A DNA stretch of 64,000 nt from Boletus sp. NGJ. Taxonomy: Eukaryota; Basidiomycota; Agaricomycetes; Boletales; Boletaceae. Made by a program: the position numbers and the translations under genes. Position 1 is the stretch's first letter. Each line of letters begins with the position of its first letter. This document shows, piece after piece, positions 24,983 through 36,853 of the stretch. The stretch lies in contig JAGTXK010000127.1 of assembly GCA_019096195.1 (NCBI GenBank), positions 1 through 64,000 on the forward strand, written 5' to 3'. The notes below the pieces were generated by a model. The model saw only the letters and a list, made by a program, of their open reading frames with translations, was not told the origin of the DNA and made no database searches.

Positions 24983-25542
24983 CTGGATCGTTGGGGAAGA
25001 ATTGCGGGATGGATGCTTGAATCAGTGATTTGCAATTCCGTAATCATCAGTCATGCTGTATGAAACTATCGCAAAAGCGTTCTACGCAGGACCAAGGATA
25101 AACAAGTTGGACAAGGAGTCGATACGGTCTCGTGGATGAACACTCCAGTTCAATTAGTAAAAGTAGAATGCAGCATCGTCGCAATTGTGTTCCTGTCATA
25201 CCCATGTACGTAAAGTTATCAGTTTATTATAATACCATTATTTAAGTACCGTAGCAGAAATGAACTTACGAACTTTGCGCCGTATTCCAGACTCGATGAA
25301 CAGCTTGGCTAGATGAGCTGATTAACATCGGTGAGCTTGTGATTGGTAAGTCTGAATGCTTCGCTAGAATGTAGGTCACAGGACATCATAGGTGATTACA
25401 GTAAACAAGCACAATTGTATCGCCATTTCCAAGTTCTAACAAATTCGGCACAAGACGACGTCACGGCATAGAAAGAGAGGGAGGGCACGCCAGGCACACA
25501 ATCGTTCCACCCTTCACTGTAGGATGCACTCTAACTCATTCT
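24983..25542. other. Intergenic, no gene seen
   Basis: About 560 bp between the kinase start and the stop codon of the MFS gene. Nothing recognisable beyond presumed promoter sequence. Confidence 0.5.
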
Positions 25543-27627
25543 TCACGCAGCATCAGCATGCAAACGATCCTTCTCGTTCTGCAGCGTCCAATCCTGATCG
25601 AGCGTGTTGTGCAGCAGGAACCCTTTCATGAACAACGACGCCACGAATCCTGCACCACCAATCACAGCCAGAATTCTCCACAACACCGCAAGACTGCCTG
25701 CGAAGGCGACTTCGAATTCGGACCTAATTTGCGGAGGAAACGTGGAGAGCTCGGGAATGAGTGAATACATGACGGCAGTCCCATGTGGGACGGATTGGAT
25801 AAATGATTCGGGAAGCTTTTTTTCGAGCTCGTTTTGGAGGACAGTGCTTCCGATCGTGATGCCCCACACCTGCGGTGGATGAGAGACCTAAGGATGTAAC
25901 CACGGTTATAAGAGGAGTCGAGATACTCACGGTGGCGAACGAACGGAGGAACCACATAAAGGCAAGTGCAGGTGCGTTCTGCGTGACCGGTAAGGGTGCT
26001 TGAATGGGATATACGGTGGTCGTGTGCAGGATACTGCCATGGTTTAAAGCTGGAGTATCAGACCGAGATAATCCTAGGTCAACGAACTTAACATACCCTA
26101 TACCCCAGCCGAGTAGCAGCAAGTACCCAACGGGTTTTTCCACAGAGTCCGTTGCGAGGACCGTGGTCATCAAACCAAGAGCGATGATGGCCAGGGTCCA
26201 GCCTATCCACATCTGTGGCCGATATCGTCCGGTAAGTCTAACTGATATACCGGCGAGAATGGCTGCGGGCGCGAGCGATGCAAATGCGAGCGAGTAGACG
26301 CCAGATGTGACGGGGGATGCACCCTTACAAGCCTGGAAGTAGACTGGGAAGAAGTCTGAAAAAGGATTATGCTAAGTAATGAATGTGGCTAGATCTTTAA
26401 GTGAACTTACAGATGATCACCATAGTGACCACGGTGCTGCAGAACGTTTGTATATATCTGATGTTGCGTGAGTGGTCGCGAGAGGGGACAATTAACGATG
26501 ATATTGCTCACCCACTAACGCTGGTCGAATTTGTCATCAGGGAGAATGGCAACTGACGCGGGCAGGGTGAGATGCGATTCGGATAAAGGTACATAGAGAA
26601 GCACATACGATTGGGTGCATTGCAATGGTGGCCTCGTAGGCGATAAAAATTGCGAGACCAACAAAGCCGAGGACCAACGGGGCGAGTACCTTGGCTGAAC
26701 CCCATGGCGCGGTCAAACCGCCATCCGTAAGCCCTATCGTATATGCAACGGTACTCGAGATAATAAGAAAGTTGCCTCTGTCATTGGACGTGGTCAGCGA
26801 GATCAAGTTTATCATGAGCACTGCATTAGACCCTACATCCAATCCATGCGTGTAAACTTCTCTCGGTAACTGCCCGGGGGAGTGGGTAGGTCTAGTAGGA
26901 AGATAACCGACACACATGCAACAAACGAGACGGGAAGATTGAGGTCTTGAACATCACTTGAGTATCTCAGACATTCTTGAGTAAGGCTCTGACGCTCACA
27001 GAAAATACAACGCCATTTTCCATGTGCCGCGAGGCTACCCCCGATGACAGGACCGATCGACGCAGCAAGACACCACGTACTACAAAGAGAGTCTGAGTTT
27101 CTCCCGTATATTCCATGATGGAGCAAGTCTTACAGTCCATATAAACCGGCGTAAACACCACGTTCTTGAAGTGTGACGATATCGGCCAGGATGATCCCCG
27201 TGAGAGACTGTATACCTCCTCCACCCAAACCTTGTATGGACCTGCCTACGATGAGCATAGTCATAGTTTTGGCGCCACCGCAAATGCTACTGCCGAGTGC
27301 AAAGAGACCTAGGGTTATCAACATGGCAGGCTGCCGACCGAACGTCTGAGCCAGATTACCGCTCATTGGGAGGAAGGCAGTCGCAGAAAGAGCATAAGCA
27401 GAGCCAATCCATGCGTAGTGAGACGTATGCAGAGCATTGGCGATGGTGGGGAGTGCAGTAGAGACGGAGAATAGCTCCAGGGCAGAGATAAAAAGGCACA
27501 AACACATCGAAGCGAAGATAAGCCAAAATTTGAGGCATTTCTTGGACGGTACTGTGTTTGGCTGTGTACGTTTACATTTCTCCTCCTCAGACTCTCGGGT
27601 CACGGAGCTTGGAATTGTTGAGGGCAT
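25543..27627 (-). CDS. MFS multidrug transporter (DHA14-like)
   Basis: Proton-coupled efflux pump of the plasma membrane with about 14 predicted spans; the substrate is unknown. The first true ATG is at 27627 (MPSTIPSS). Exons on the minus strand: 27627-27134, 27079-27000, 26945-26837, 26777 onward, then several more to the stop at 25543. All introns traced are 54-59 bp and GT-AG. Motifs: AWIGSAYALSATAF in span 2; NLAQTFGRQPAML (motif A type); VGRSIQGLGGGGIQSLTG (motif B region); SIGPVIGG (antiporter motif C type); DWIGNFLIISS across an exon join; and a late part with FFPVYFQACKGASP. The hydrophilic C-terminal tail ends NEKDRLHADAA. The first part of the gene and its promoter are duplicated at 30469-31220. 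Confidence 0.88.
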
Positions 27628-28310
27628 GGGAGGGTCTTCCAAGTGATCTCGTGGGGATGATAGAGCAGCGAGCGCTGTAAACCAATGATTCTGTTGGAGG
27701 TTTTTATCAGCGGGCCAATGTTCCCGCTGGAAAGATGAGGTATCTCCGCCGTCCCATCACGCAACCAACTGCGAAACACTCCGTTCAGGATTAGGATAAG
27801 ATCGAAATAAGATCGACGTTGGTATCTCAAACCGCATCTGCGTGACAATCGACTCGAGTCCATGTGGTAGTCCGTAACGGATGCAAGGATTTTCAAAACG
27901 TCTGTCTGTAAGCACATATGTAAACAGCCGATATGACTCGTGCGAAACAGGTAGCCAAAACTACCGAACGTCAAAATCGCACCTTTATAGTATGGGCCCT
28001 CTGTAGAATAACTTGTGGTTGGAAACCATGGTCGCAGTGGTGCTCCGCAACCACACCAAATCGACAGCTTGGCATTCGCAGTTTACGGAAATCTGCAGTC
28101 ATGCGGTTGTGGGACCTGGGTTGGTCGGAGCTAGCGATAAGGTGTTCGACCAAAGACCTAAAAGCCGAGATAAGGAGCCAAGTGAGGCAGTTTGTCGCAC
28201 AAAATGAACACTTAAACTGTGTCTCGGCTTGTGCGAGCCTGTGAGAGTGATGTGGTGGGCACGAAAAGGATGTACATCGAAAAACCTCCCGCGCAAACTT
28301 GAGCTTGAAC
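27419..28310. repeat. Source copy of a segmental duplication (MFS 5' part plus upstream)
   Basis: From 27419 (GAGACGTATGCAGAGC) this segment matches 30469-31220 in the same orientation. Similarity is near-identical over the MFS first exon and lower, with gaps, further upstream. Shared blocks include AAATCGACAGCTTGGCA and the stretch ending CATCGAAAA. Both copies are described from direct reading. Confidence 0.85.
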
Positions 28311-28869
28311 GACAACCTCTACGGTTAGCGCGTGGGAATCCGCGGAGTCCCCTATTGTAAACCTCAACGAAATTTACCGGACCGTCTAATCTATCTTCAT
28401 CGCAATCGCGGCCCATCCTCATTATGAAACGCGTCTGGTGACCAGACCAGCCTGAGGTACCATCCACAGTAAGGAACGAGTTTGAGATAACGCAAGGTTT
28501 TGACCACGCACGCCATACTAACTTAAACGCCCTACCCCCATCAGGGAATACCCAACTCGTTGGGCGTAAGAACCTGATAGTACATATAACATGGTACTCT
28601 TGTGGAGACATCTTCCAGACCGAATCTTCACAGCAGAGAAATGAGTAGTCTTCATCGACTGCTCGGCGGATCGCAACGTTATCAGCGGCACTCACAAATC
28701 AACGGACCTTTGACAATCGCACTAAGAGCAAGGGATATTCACTCACCTCCCCCAATCTTTGGAAGCATCCCTCTGTTAACTCCGAGCGACCGTCACGGTG
28801 GTTGGAGCTGCAGGCGAAGTGTGCTGAGTGTAGTGCTGAGTGAGGATGTGTGACTCGAGTCTGTGAAAG
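28311..28869. other. Spacer between duplication and retroelement relic
   Basis: About 560 bp. Frames here give no recognisable product. The left boundary of the copia relic could not be fixed. Confidence 0.35.
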
Positions 28870-30240
28870 GGGCTTATCTTAAGTAATGGTAAGCTAAAAG
28901 AGGACATCTACATGGAGCAACCCCGGGGGTACAACGATGGCACGTCTCGACTATGCCGCTTTGATCAAAACCTTATACGGCCTGAAACAATCTGGTCGAG
29001 AATGGAACGAAGAGCTCAATAGTAAACTCAGTGGGATCAATTCCACATGTCTCCACACGTGCAGATCCTTGTGTCTATATACGACACGAGGGAAATTCCA
29101 TCGAAATCATCACGGTATGGGTTGACGACCCCCCACCGTTCACAAACAGTAAGGAAAAAATGGTCACACTCAAAAAGGGCTATTCGACATTACCGATCTA
29201 GGCAAACCGAACAAGCTCGTTGGGCTGGGATTCACGCGCAATCGAGAACGGGGAATGCTCACCATTCGGCAAACTCAATTTATTGAGAACCTACTCGACA
29301 AATATCTCCTGCACGATGGTAGCACTGTATCGACACCCCGCTCGACCCGAACGTGAAACTAGAGCCTTGCGAATCGAGCACTGAGCCAGCGTCCCAATAT
29401 GGGAACTATGTGTCACTCACACGATCCTTGATGTATGCCGCCATTGGAACTTGCCCCGACATCGCATACGCTGTCAATAAGCTCTGTTCCTTTAATAACA
29501 ACCCAGATTTGGTACACTGGACTGCTGCCAAACGCGTCCTACGTTACCTACGCAGGACAAAGGAACTAGGTATCATGTATGCCAAGGGCAGCACAAGTGG
29601 CGAATTCTATGGATATGCCGATGCAAATTTCGCAAATAACCACGATCTCACATCGACAAGCGGCAATGTATTCATCCTGAATGGAGGCGCTATTACCTGG
29701 AGCTCAAAGAAGGAATTATCCCCCGCACTCTCGACTGCAGAGGCTGAATTCAACTTGATGGTGCCCGCCGAAAAGGACATCATCTGGCTTTGACACCTCT
29801 ATAATGAGATTGGATATGAGCCAAAGAAAGTGACAGTCCTGTATGGCGACAATAAATCCGCCATTGCCATCGTCACAAACGCCCAGTTTCACAAACGAGC
29901 TAAGTACTTCGACCTTAAAAACCTTCATATGAGGGGATCAATCCAACTCGGCTGGCTCACACTCGTCTATTGTCCGAGCAAAATGACCGCCAATATTCTC
30001 ACCAAAGCCCTACCTCGTCAGCCGCACATCCTCCACACCAAACTCGGCCTCCGCTCGGCTTCAGGGGGAGTATTGGAGGATAGCGACTGCCCACTAGGGT
30101 AAACATGTGCAAGCCAAGCTCAGTCTTGGGCGGCATTAGATTCGGATTATACATCTGAGTCGTCCATTTGCAATAGTGCGATAGTATATAGCTCGGCCTG
30201 TACTGAGGGGATACAATAATCAAAGTCGTCGTCCCCGGCC
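28870..30240 (+). mobile_element. Ty1/copia LTR retrotransposon relic (RT and RNase H part)
   Basis: A partial, broken copy of a copia-type pol gene. It holds the end of the reverse transcriptase (GREW-type segment near 28990) and the RNase H domain (for example DIAYAVNK and STAEAE segments, 29350-29790), followed by the usual C-terminal extension to about 30102. A polypurine tract at about 30063-30071 precedes an LTR-like stretch of uncertain end. The front of the element (gag, protease, integrase, most of RT) is missing. It carries several breaks and is not functional. It sits between the two copies of the MFS duplication. Age cannot be set without a second LTR. Confidence 0.8.
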
Positions 30241-30468
30241 CTCACAAGGGGCTCCGTCTGTGTGTTCTAAGTCACCCCGCGCCTTTCTCGTCTTACGAGA
30301 TAGGTTACTCTCTTTCGACAAACCAAGGACAAGGCAAGGGTGGATATGCAATGCATTGCAGGCAATGAATGTAGTGTACAACATGAGGGACGACAGGATT
30401 ATGACGCGTGCGCACGAAAGGGAGAGACGAACTTGAAGGGGATCGAACCCAGCAGGGTAATGTGTGAT

Positions 30469-30676
30469 GAGACGTATGCAGAGCATTGGCGATGGTGGGG
30501 AGTGCAGTAGAGACGGAGAATAGCTCCAGGGCAGAGATAAAAAGGCACAAACACATCGAAGCGAAGATAAGCCAAAATTTGAGGCATTTCTTGGACGGTA
30601 CTGTGTTTGGCTGTGTACATTTACATTTCTCCTCCTCTGACTCTCGGGTCACGGAGCTTGGAATTGTTGAGGGCAT
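30469..30676 (-). pseudogene. Truncated second copy of MFS transporter exon 1
   Basis: It starts at the ATG at 30676 and matches the intact MFS gene for 69 residues with two substitutions (R to C and Y to H), up to ANALHTSH. There the similarity stops at the duplication breakpoint (30469) and the frame runs into unrelated sequence. It encodes only the cytosolic N-terminus and the first membrane span, so it cannot make a transporter. Upstream sequence is also copied, so a promoter may be present. Confidence 0.85.
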
Positions 30677-31220
30677 GAGAGGGTCTTCCAAGTGATCTCG
30701 TGGAGATGATAGAGCAGCGAACGCTGTAAACCAATGATTCTGTTGGAAATTTTTATCAGCAGCTCGCTTAGCTCATAAGGTATCTCATCACCCAATTGAC
30801 AGAGTGCGAAATAAGGATAAGATTGACGTTATCTCAACCCGGCATCAGCTCCCTGCGTAACAACCGACTCTGGCCCATTCGGAGGCAGTCCACAGGGTAT
30901 GCATTTCGACACCCTGAAGGAGCAACTGATTGTCCAGTCACCTCCGCTGGCACCACTCCAAATCGACAGCTTGGCACTTGGCGCTCGCGGTTTACGGAAA
31001 TCCGCAGTCATGCGATCGGCGGAGGTGCGGTGGGGAGCTACTAGCGATAAGGGGTTCGACCAAAGAAAAGGCAAGACAAGGTGCCGAGTGAGGCAGCCTG
31101 TCGGACAAAACGAACACCTAGTAAGACTGTGGATCGCTTTGTGGGAATTCTGTGAGGGAGATTCAGATGTGGGTGGGCACAAAAAGGATGTACTTTACAT
31201 CGAAAAGACTACCGCGCAGA
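30469..31220. repeat. Second copy of the MFS 5' segmental duplication
   Basis: Same orientation as 27419-28310 and shorter by about 140 bp. The breakpoint at 30469 is sharp; the upstream end fades near 31220 after CATCGAAAAGACTACCGCGCAG. Confidence 0.85.
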
Positions 31221-32705
31221 TGACGACGAGCTGTACTAGCAGCAAGGTGGAGGGGAGGAAGGCGCAAACGAACCCACGGCCTCAGCTCACAGATTCAGCC
31301 GCAGTGTGTTTCTGTCAAAATAATAATGTTTATTTATATTCGGTGTGCCATGTTCATCAGTAAAATTACATGTGTCTTAATCTGGCTTATTTTAGCTAAT
31401 TCTGCTTGTCAAATTGCAATATATATATATATTCAATACCATGATCATGTGTTCCAGAACATCAGAAACATCAACTACAATCAAACTATTTTACTTTTCA
31501 ACAAAATGAAGCTTAGAATTTGTTTCTGTGTCAGATTTGGAAATGTTGTGCAAGTCAATAAGCTGAATAAGACAGATTAAGATGCATGTAATTTTACTGA
31601 TGTTGCTATGACTTTCTCTGACCAGTGATGACCACACTCCTTTCTCTTTCCCTTTCTCTGTGCCTAAAACACTTTAACTCACCAGATGTATGACCACACA
31701 AGGTATCTTTATGCATGCAAGCTGCCAAAATGGCAGCTACAGGACATGGCCGACAACCAGACAACCGGCTGGCCGGGTGCCACGGGACGCCGATCAACCG
31801 GTCACCGGTGGGGATATTCAAGTGACTTTGCGTACACAGAAGACGCCTCAGAAACTAGAACACCTGATTTATGGACTCATGGTATGTAAAGTGTCGTTGA
31901 CTGTCCCGTCAGCATTTGCTTACACTAGTTTTTGGGCCCTTCGGCTCTGTGCGATTGGGTAATCCGGTTGCTTGGAACAACCTTCAAAGAGGAATGCGAG
32001 AAAGGTCGTCAACGGAGAAATTTGTTCCCAGACCGCTGAACCTCGTTGCTGTCAAACGAGAAATTCGTTGGTATAAAAACCATTGAATTGAATTGGTCAG
32101 AAGAATCATGTTACTTCGACAGGGAATACATGTTGTAATCATGTTGTAATCATTCCCCCAGGTTGCTATGCCTTGCAAACCGGAGGATTCTTATCATCCA
32201 GTGGAAGCTAGTGCCTTGCCTATCACAGGAAGATCTCACTCGGACATTGATAACACATTTCCGCTTATACATAACTCCAATAACCCAGCCAACTCGTGTG
32301 TCTCGCCACTAACGCCGATCTCGAAACACTGCCCAATCAATCCTGCCCTCAACGTGATATCTACTCTGCAAGGATCGCAGAACTTGCATCTCCCGGACCT
32401 GTTTTCGACAGTGTCTTTGTCCAGCGTGCAGATCTAGTTTCCCGGATCGAACGTCACTGGTACCAGCGAGAGTTGCCTTTGTCGGGGCAAGCTAAACTTT
32501 TACGGCATGTGGTAATGATCTGGGAGTGATCCAATCGTGGATCAGCGCTGCACCCATAATGATTTTGATGGACTTCGATCTAGGATAACTCGCACGGTAA
32601 GTTCCGCGACTTCAGCTTAGCTCTTATAAAAACAGTGGAGTAAATATTTTTTATCCACCCCACTTACTAGTACGCCTTTCTCTAGTACATATCCATCAGC
32701 ACCCA
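31221..32705. other. Intergenic, AT-richer, no supported gene
   Basis: About 1.5 kb with a short TA repeat near 31420. Small open frames, for example 32168-32437, have no recognisable family. Confidence 0.4.
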
Positions 32706-34579
32706 TGTCTTCTGCGGTACAATCCACGCTAACTGGCCTTCAGCAGAACGACTATCTATCTCGTATGTCCACTCTCACTCGTGGGGGCTCAATTTCACAA
32801 GTTTATTACAGTTGCTATGCTCATTGCCGTTGTATATGACTACGGTGAGCAGTTCGGTCCCAATACGAGATACTAACTTATACATTACATTGTCAGTCCT
32901 TACATTTTCGGATGAGGTATAATGCCGCATATTCCTTTGCAAGGCATTCTCACTGATGATAATCCATGTAGATTGAATACATCTGGGTCAGCAGAGACCT
33001 GCTGGGGAAGGTAACACGTTCCTAATAAGAGCACAGACGAAACCCTGGACTGGGGTGTCCACGTTGTTTATTATTGTGTGTATTGAACCTCCCGGCAAAT
33101 TGTCACAACATCCAATAGCTCAGCGTTTGTATAGGTTCGTTATGCTGGGCTTTGCACCTTGACGTGAGTCTATGGTTGCTGCAAGCCACATATTGAGTGA
33201 TGGCTCCAGACGGTTCATCAGAATTGTTTGCCTCAGTATGTTTGGCACTTAAAATGTAACGTCGATCGGACTGTGACCCGTCCGAAGTAGGAACTAGCTT
33301 CCTACCTGGCCCTGCAAAGGTATTTGTCTCTGACGCCAGTGGATAGTGAACGTACTGAAGTGTGTACCAACAGACGTCCGTATTCGTTCTATCCTCATTG
33401 TCAGGGCTTCGCAATGTAACTGATATCTATTAAATAGTTGTGAGCACACTCATCCAAATCTTTCCCTGCCCGTTCTATCCACGGATGCTTTCAAAAGGTG
33501 AAATGATCTTCACTACCGGTCAATGGACATACACTTTGTTTCTTGCTGCAGCCGATAGTGAGTTGTTGTGTAACCCATTCTTAGAATAAACAAACTATGA
33601 CGACTGTAGTCGCCATGATCCTCCGCGTATGGGCAATGTATAATCGATCGAAGCTAATCGTCAGAACGCTCCTTGCGTTGTTTTCCCTGGAGATCATTTC
33701 TACTCTCCTCGCTGATGGCATCTTCCAAGATTCGAGGTATATGCCGGGTATGTTGATATTGACCGAATCAATGGTATGCTGCACTGACCCGCTATCCACC
33801 TCCATTCCGTTTCTCGGCCGTCACATAGCGAACACCATCCAGATACTGGACTTATCATATTGCGTGTGGCAAAATGAATTACCCAGTTTGACGAAAGTGG
33901 TTTCCATTTTACAGATGACGCATGCTGCAGCGATGTGCATCCTCGCGATTGCCCAGTTCGTGAGGCAGTTGCTTCAGATGTACCGCGTGACGAAGGGTTG
34001 GCAACTCAACCGGTATATGAATTTACTCGTCCAGCAGGGCATCCTCTATTTCCTTGGGTATGTCCCTAACCCCATTCTTTTTCTCTGTATCCTCCGCTGC
34101 CATCCGAGTTCGCAAACAAATGAATTACCGACCGAACTAACAGTAATTTCCGTCACAGCATCTTTTTGTATAATTTCGTCGTTGTATTCAATTACTCGGG
34201 AGGAGTATGGCAGGGTTACATGTTGTACATACTAGCGTATGTGCCCATGTACACTCTAACCCCTCGCTTCATCCTGAGCATTCGGGAGTTGTATGCGCGT
34301 GATGTCCAGGGTAGACGTGGGGAAGGGATCGACACTGGCTTCGGCTTGCTGTCAAGTGGCCGTGGCGCTGTTGGGACGGCAATGGTGTTCGCGGATGTTG
34401 AGCCGAATGAGAGGTTGGAGGATGATGTTCGGGGGGACGGGGGTGACACCAGGTTCGGCTTGTCGTCATCCAGCCGTGGCGCTGTTGGGCCGACGATTGC
34501 GTTAGCGGATGTTGGGCCGAGTGAGGGGTTGGAGAACGTCGAGGTGCCGGGGGACGTTAGGGCGACTTGGCCGGAATAG
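32706..34579 (+). CDS. DUF6533-family multi-span membrane protein
   Basis: Basidiomycete membrane protein of unknown function. ATG at 32706 (MSSAVQSTLTGLQQNDYLS). Tiny exons joined by GT-AG introns give the family's N-terminal signature: VAMLIAVVYDY, then VLTFSDE, then IEYIWVSRDLLGK (about 32810-33010). The next exons (about 33010-33530) are unclear; expected family residues are weak there, so the gene may be damaged or the exons small. A clear exon resumes near 33590: VVAMILRVWAMYNRSKLIVR, then hydrophobic spans to QGILYFL at about 34058. After an intron ending CACAG at 34160, the last exon encodes FNYSGGVWQGYMLYILAY, PRFILSIRELYARD, and a Gly/Asp-rich tail with two related repeats (SGRGAVGTAMVFADVEPNE and SSRGAVGPTIALADVGPSE). 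The stop is at 34579. Confidence 0.7.
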
Positions 34580-36853
34580 TTGAACGGTTGCGGGCGTCGC
34601 ACTTTTTACCGTTGTGGTCCTTCCAATAATAAGTGCACAGACCGTCCAAGACAAGGAATATGCGTCCTGTGCGCGGAATATATCAGACGTGCGTTCTGCG
34701 CAAAGTCGGTGAATGCATGGTTCACTGTTCAGACGTCCATCGGTCCAACTTATCGATCTGAATCTAGTCTGGCGTCCGGAATTTAGGCTTCAGCTAACGT
34801 TGCCGCGACTTCGGCTAGCTGTTAGTAGTGGGTACTCGTGCAACTGGAGCTGCAAGATTCGAGTTTCACCACAACGCAACCGTACATATACTAATCTTAT
34901 AGTTTGATAGTATCATTACATGAGCCTTCTATTCATTTTGAGCAAAAATGGAAATGGTGATTGGTAGCTGAAGAAATAGCAGCAGTGTATTAAAAACCCA
35001 GATCCGAGGGATCCCGCAACAGAACCACCCACAGGAAAATGGCATGTAGCTACCATCGGGATATTTTATTTTCGGGAGATTTACATTTAAATGACAGCGA
35101 GAATAAAATATATGAGGGGGGACACTGTGACCATGGATGAAATCGCGCTGTCGGCATGGTTCATTGACAGGCTCCGCCTCGGCATATTTACACTGGCGGC
35201 GTGGCAGCGTATCGTTCGCTCGCGGAGAAATGTTCCGGACTCAAAATGGCAGCTATGCCGTGTTGTGACGACGCAGTGGAACACTGCCGCTATTCCAGCC
35301 ACTCAACGAATCAGCCCCCGGAAATGCGAGCAAGTAACTTAGCTGAGACAGTTCTATAAGTGTTTATACCGTGCCGGTAGCAAACGGGTGAGTAGTTGAA
35401 GCGCTATCCTTAAATTTTATAAGCTTTAGGTTTTGCAACTCTATATCTGGTTGAATGATAGTATATCGCCAAAGTTCGGCAAGTGGATTGAAATCATGGA
35501 CGTTATTCCATTTTACTAGTACTGTGAGGACACGGTCCACGAGCGAGCGATACGATACTCACCCCTTCATCAGGGTCATCTGATGTAATGTTTATAATCG
35601 ATCGTCTATTATTAGCGCGCCGTGCAGGACATGAATCGAGTCAAGAGGGGAATAGAATAAAGCATGACCTGAGTACGTGTCCATGTCTTTGAGCAGTTCT
35701 GTTTCAAGCAACAGGAACTCTGCCTCCGGTTGCAAGCGCCGCTGAAGGATTTCATTTACACCCAATGGCGGGGAGGAAAGGAACAAGTGGCGGCATTGGA
35801 CACGATTAGGCGTCAATCGGGGAACGTTCGAAACGACTGATCTACATTAACGGATGTAGAGCGTAGAATAGCCGATGATGTCTGACAAGGTAAAGGGTAT
35901 CAGGATGACGATGCGAGCTTCGGCGTGTCCCAGATGTGATGTCCGCGGTCACGGTATTATCCACAGAAAGAAGGAACCGGTCTGAGATCAAGGTGAGCAC
36001 GCGCCACGAACACGTTGGAATTTTGGAAGCGATGCAACGTTCGAAATGGGCTGTCCAACTTGAACTGACTGTCCAGTGTCCACAACGCCTGAAACAGGTT
36101 AATTTGGTATCCCAAATACTACCACCGGATGTCACGGTAGCCACGCAAGGTGTTTTTATCCACGCAAACCATACTTAACCTCTCTGTTAACACTGAGCGG
36201 CCGCGAGATTTGCCACCTGCGTGATTTGTAAGGGTTGCACTTGCCCGTCAAGTTACATGGATTCGCTAGGTTGAGTGGATGGTTGTGCGCATGCCATCAG
36301 ATAGCGTCAATATTGTCGGGATAGTTGAATTCGCTGCAAACGAAAATCAGTTTGCCTTGCATTGTTTACATGCACGTGATCGCCACGGAGGTCCATATTG
36401 GTTGTTGTTTATACTTACTCAACACAATCATTGAGTCACTCATCGCGTGTTGCACTGGCAGGGGCTGTATGTAAGCCTGCCTCGTGTTCCCCAACCCGAA
36501 CCAGGCGAGCTCCGGGTTCTTGCTCTGCGTTGTTCCAACACCGTGTTGTGTCCCAGTAAAAAGGTGGGTCATCATCGCTGCGCCTGTCGACGAGTGGATG
36601 CTTACCTGCCGATGTCTGTACTTTGGAAATGACTCAATATCGAAACAGGGCGGAGATTTGTTTACTGTTCCTTGCTGCACCGCACGCAACGAGCTGCGCA
36701 GGACGTTTCCATTCTCATCTGTCGTCTTGATAATCGCAACGTTTCGTGCGCGAAGCTTGACCCCCCATTTCTCTATTTGCACGCATCAATCGATCGCAAG
36801 TAAATTGCGGATCGTTTTTATTGTGCAACAACGACGCAGACTGGTCTTTAAAT
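34580..36853. other. Intergenic, no supported gene
   Basis: About 2.3 kb. Short open frames only. A TTTAAATATG box immediately upstream of the next ATG (36854) may be its core promoter. Confidence 0.4.

Noticed and set aside
8754-27627. P450 and MFS transporter as parts of one biosynthetic cluster
   Set aside because: They are about 15 kb apart with housekeeping genes between and no core synthase in the window.
30428-30445. B-box-like GGTTCGATCCC on the minus strand, possible tRNA or SINE
   Set aside because: No A box, anticodon stem or acceptor stem could be paired around it.
33103-33414. 103-residue minus-strand frame within the DUF6533 gene
   Set aside because: No motif; it lies in the uncertain intron/exon part of the plus-strand gene.
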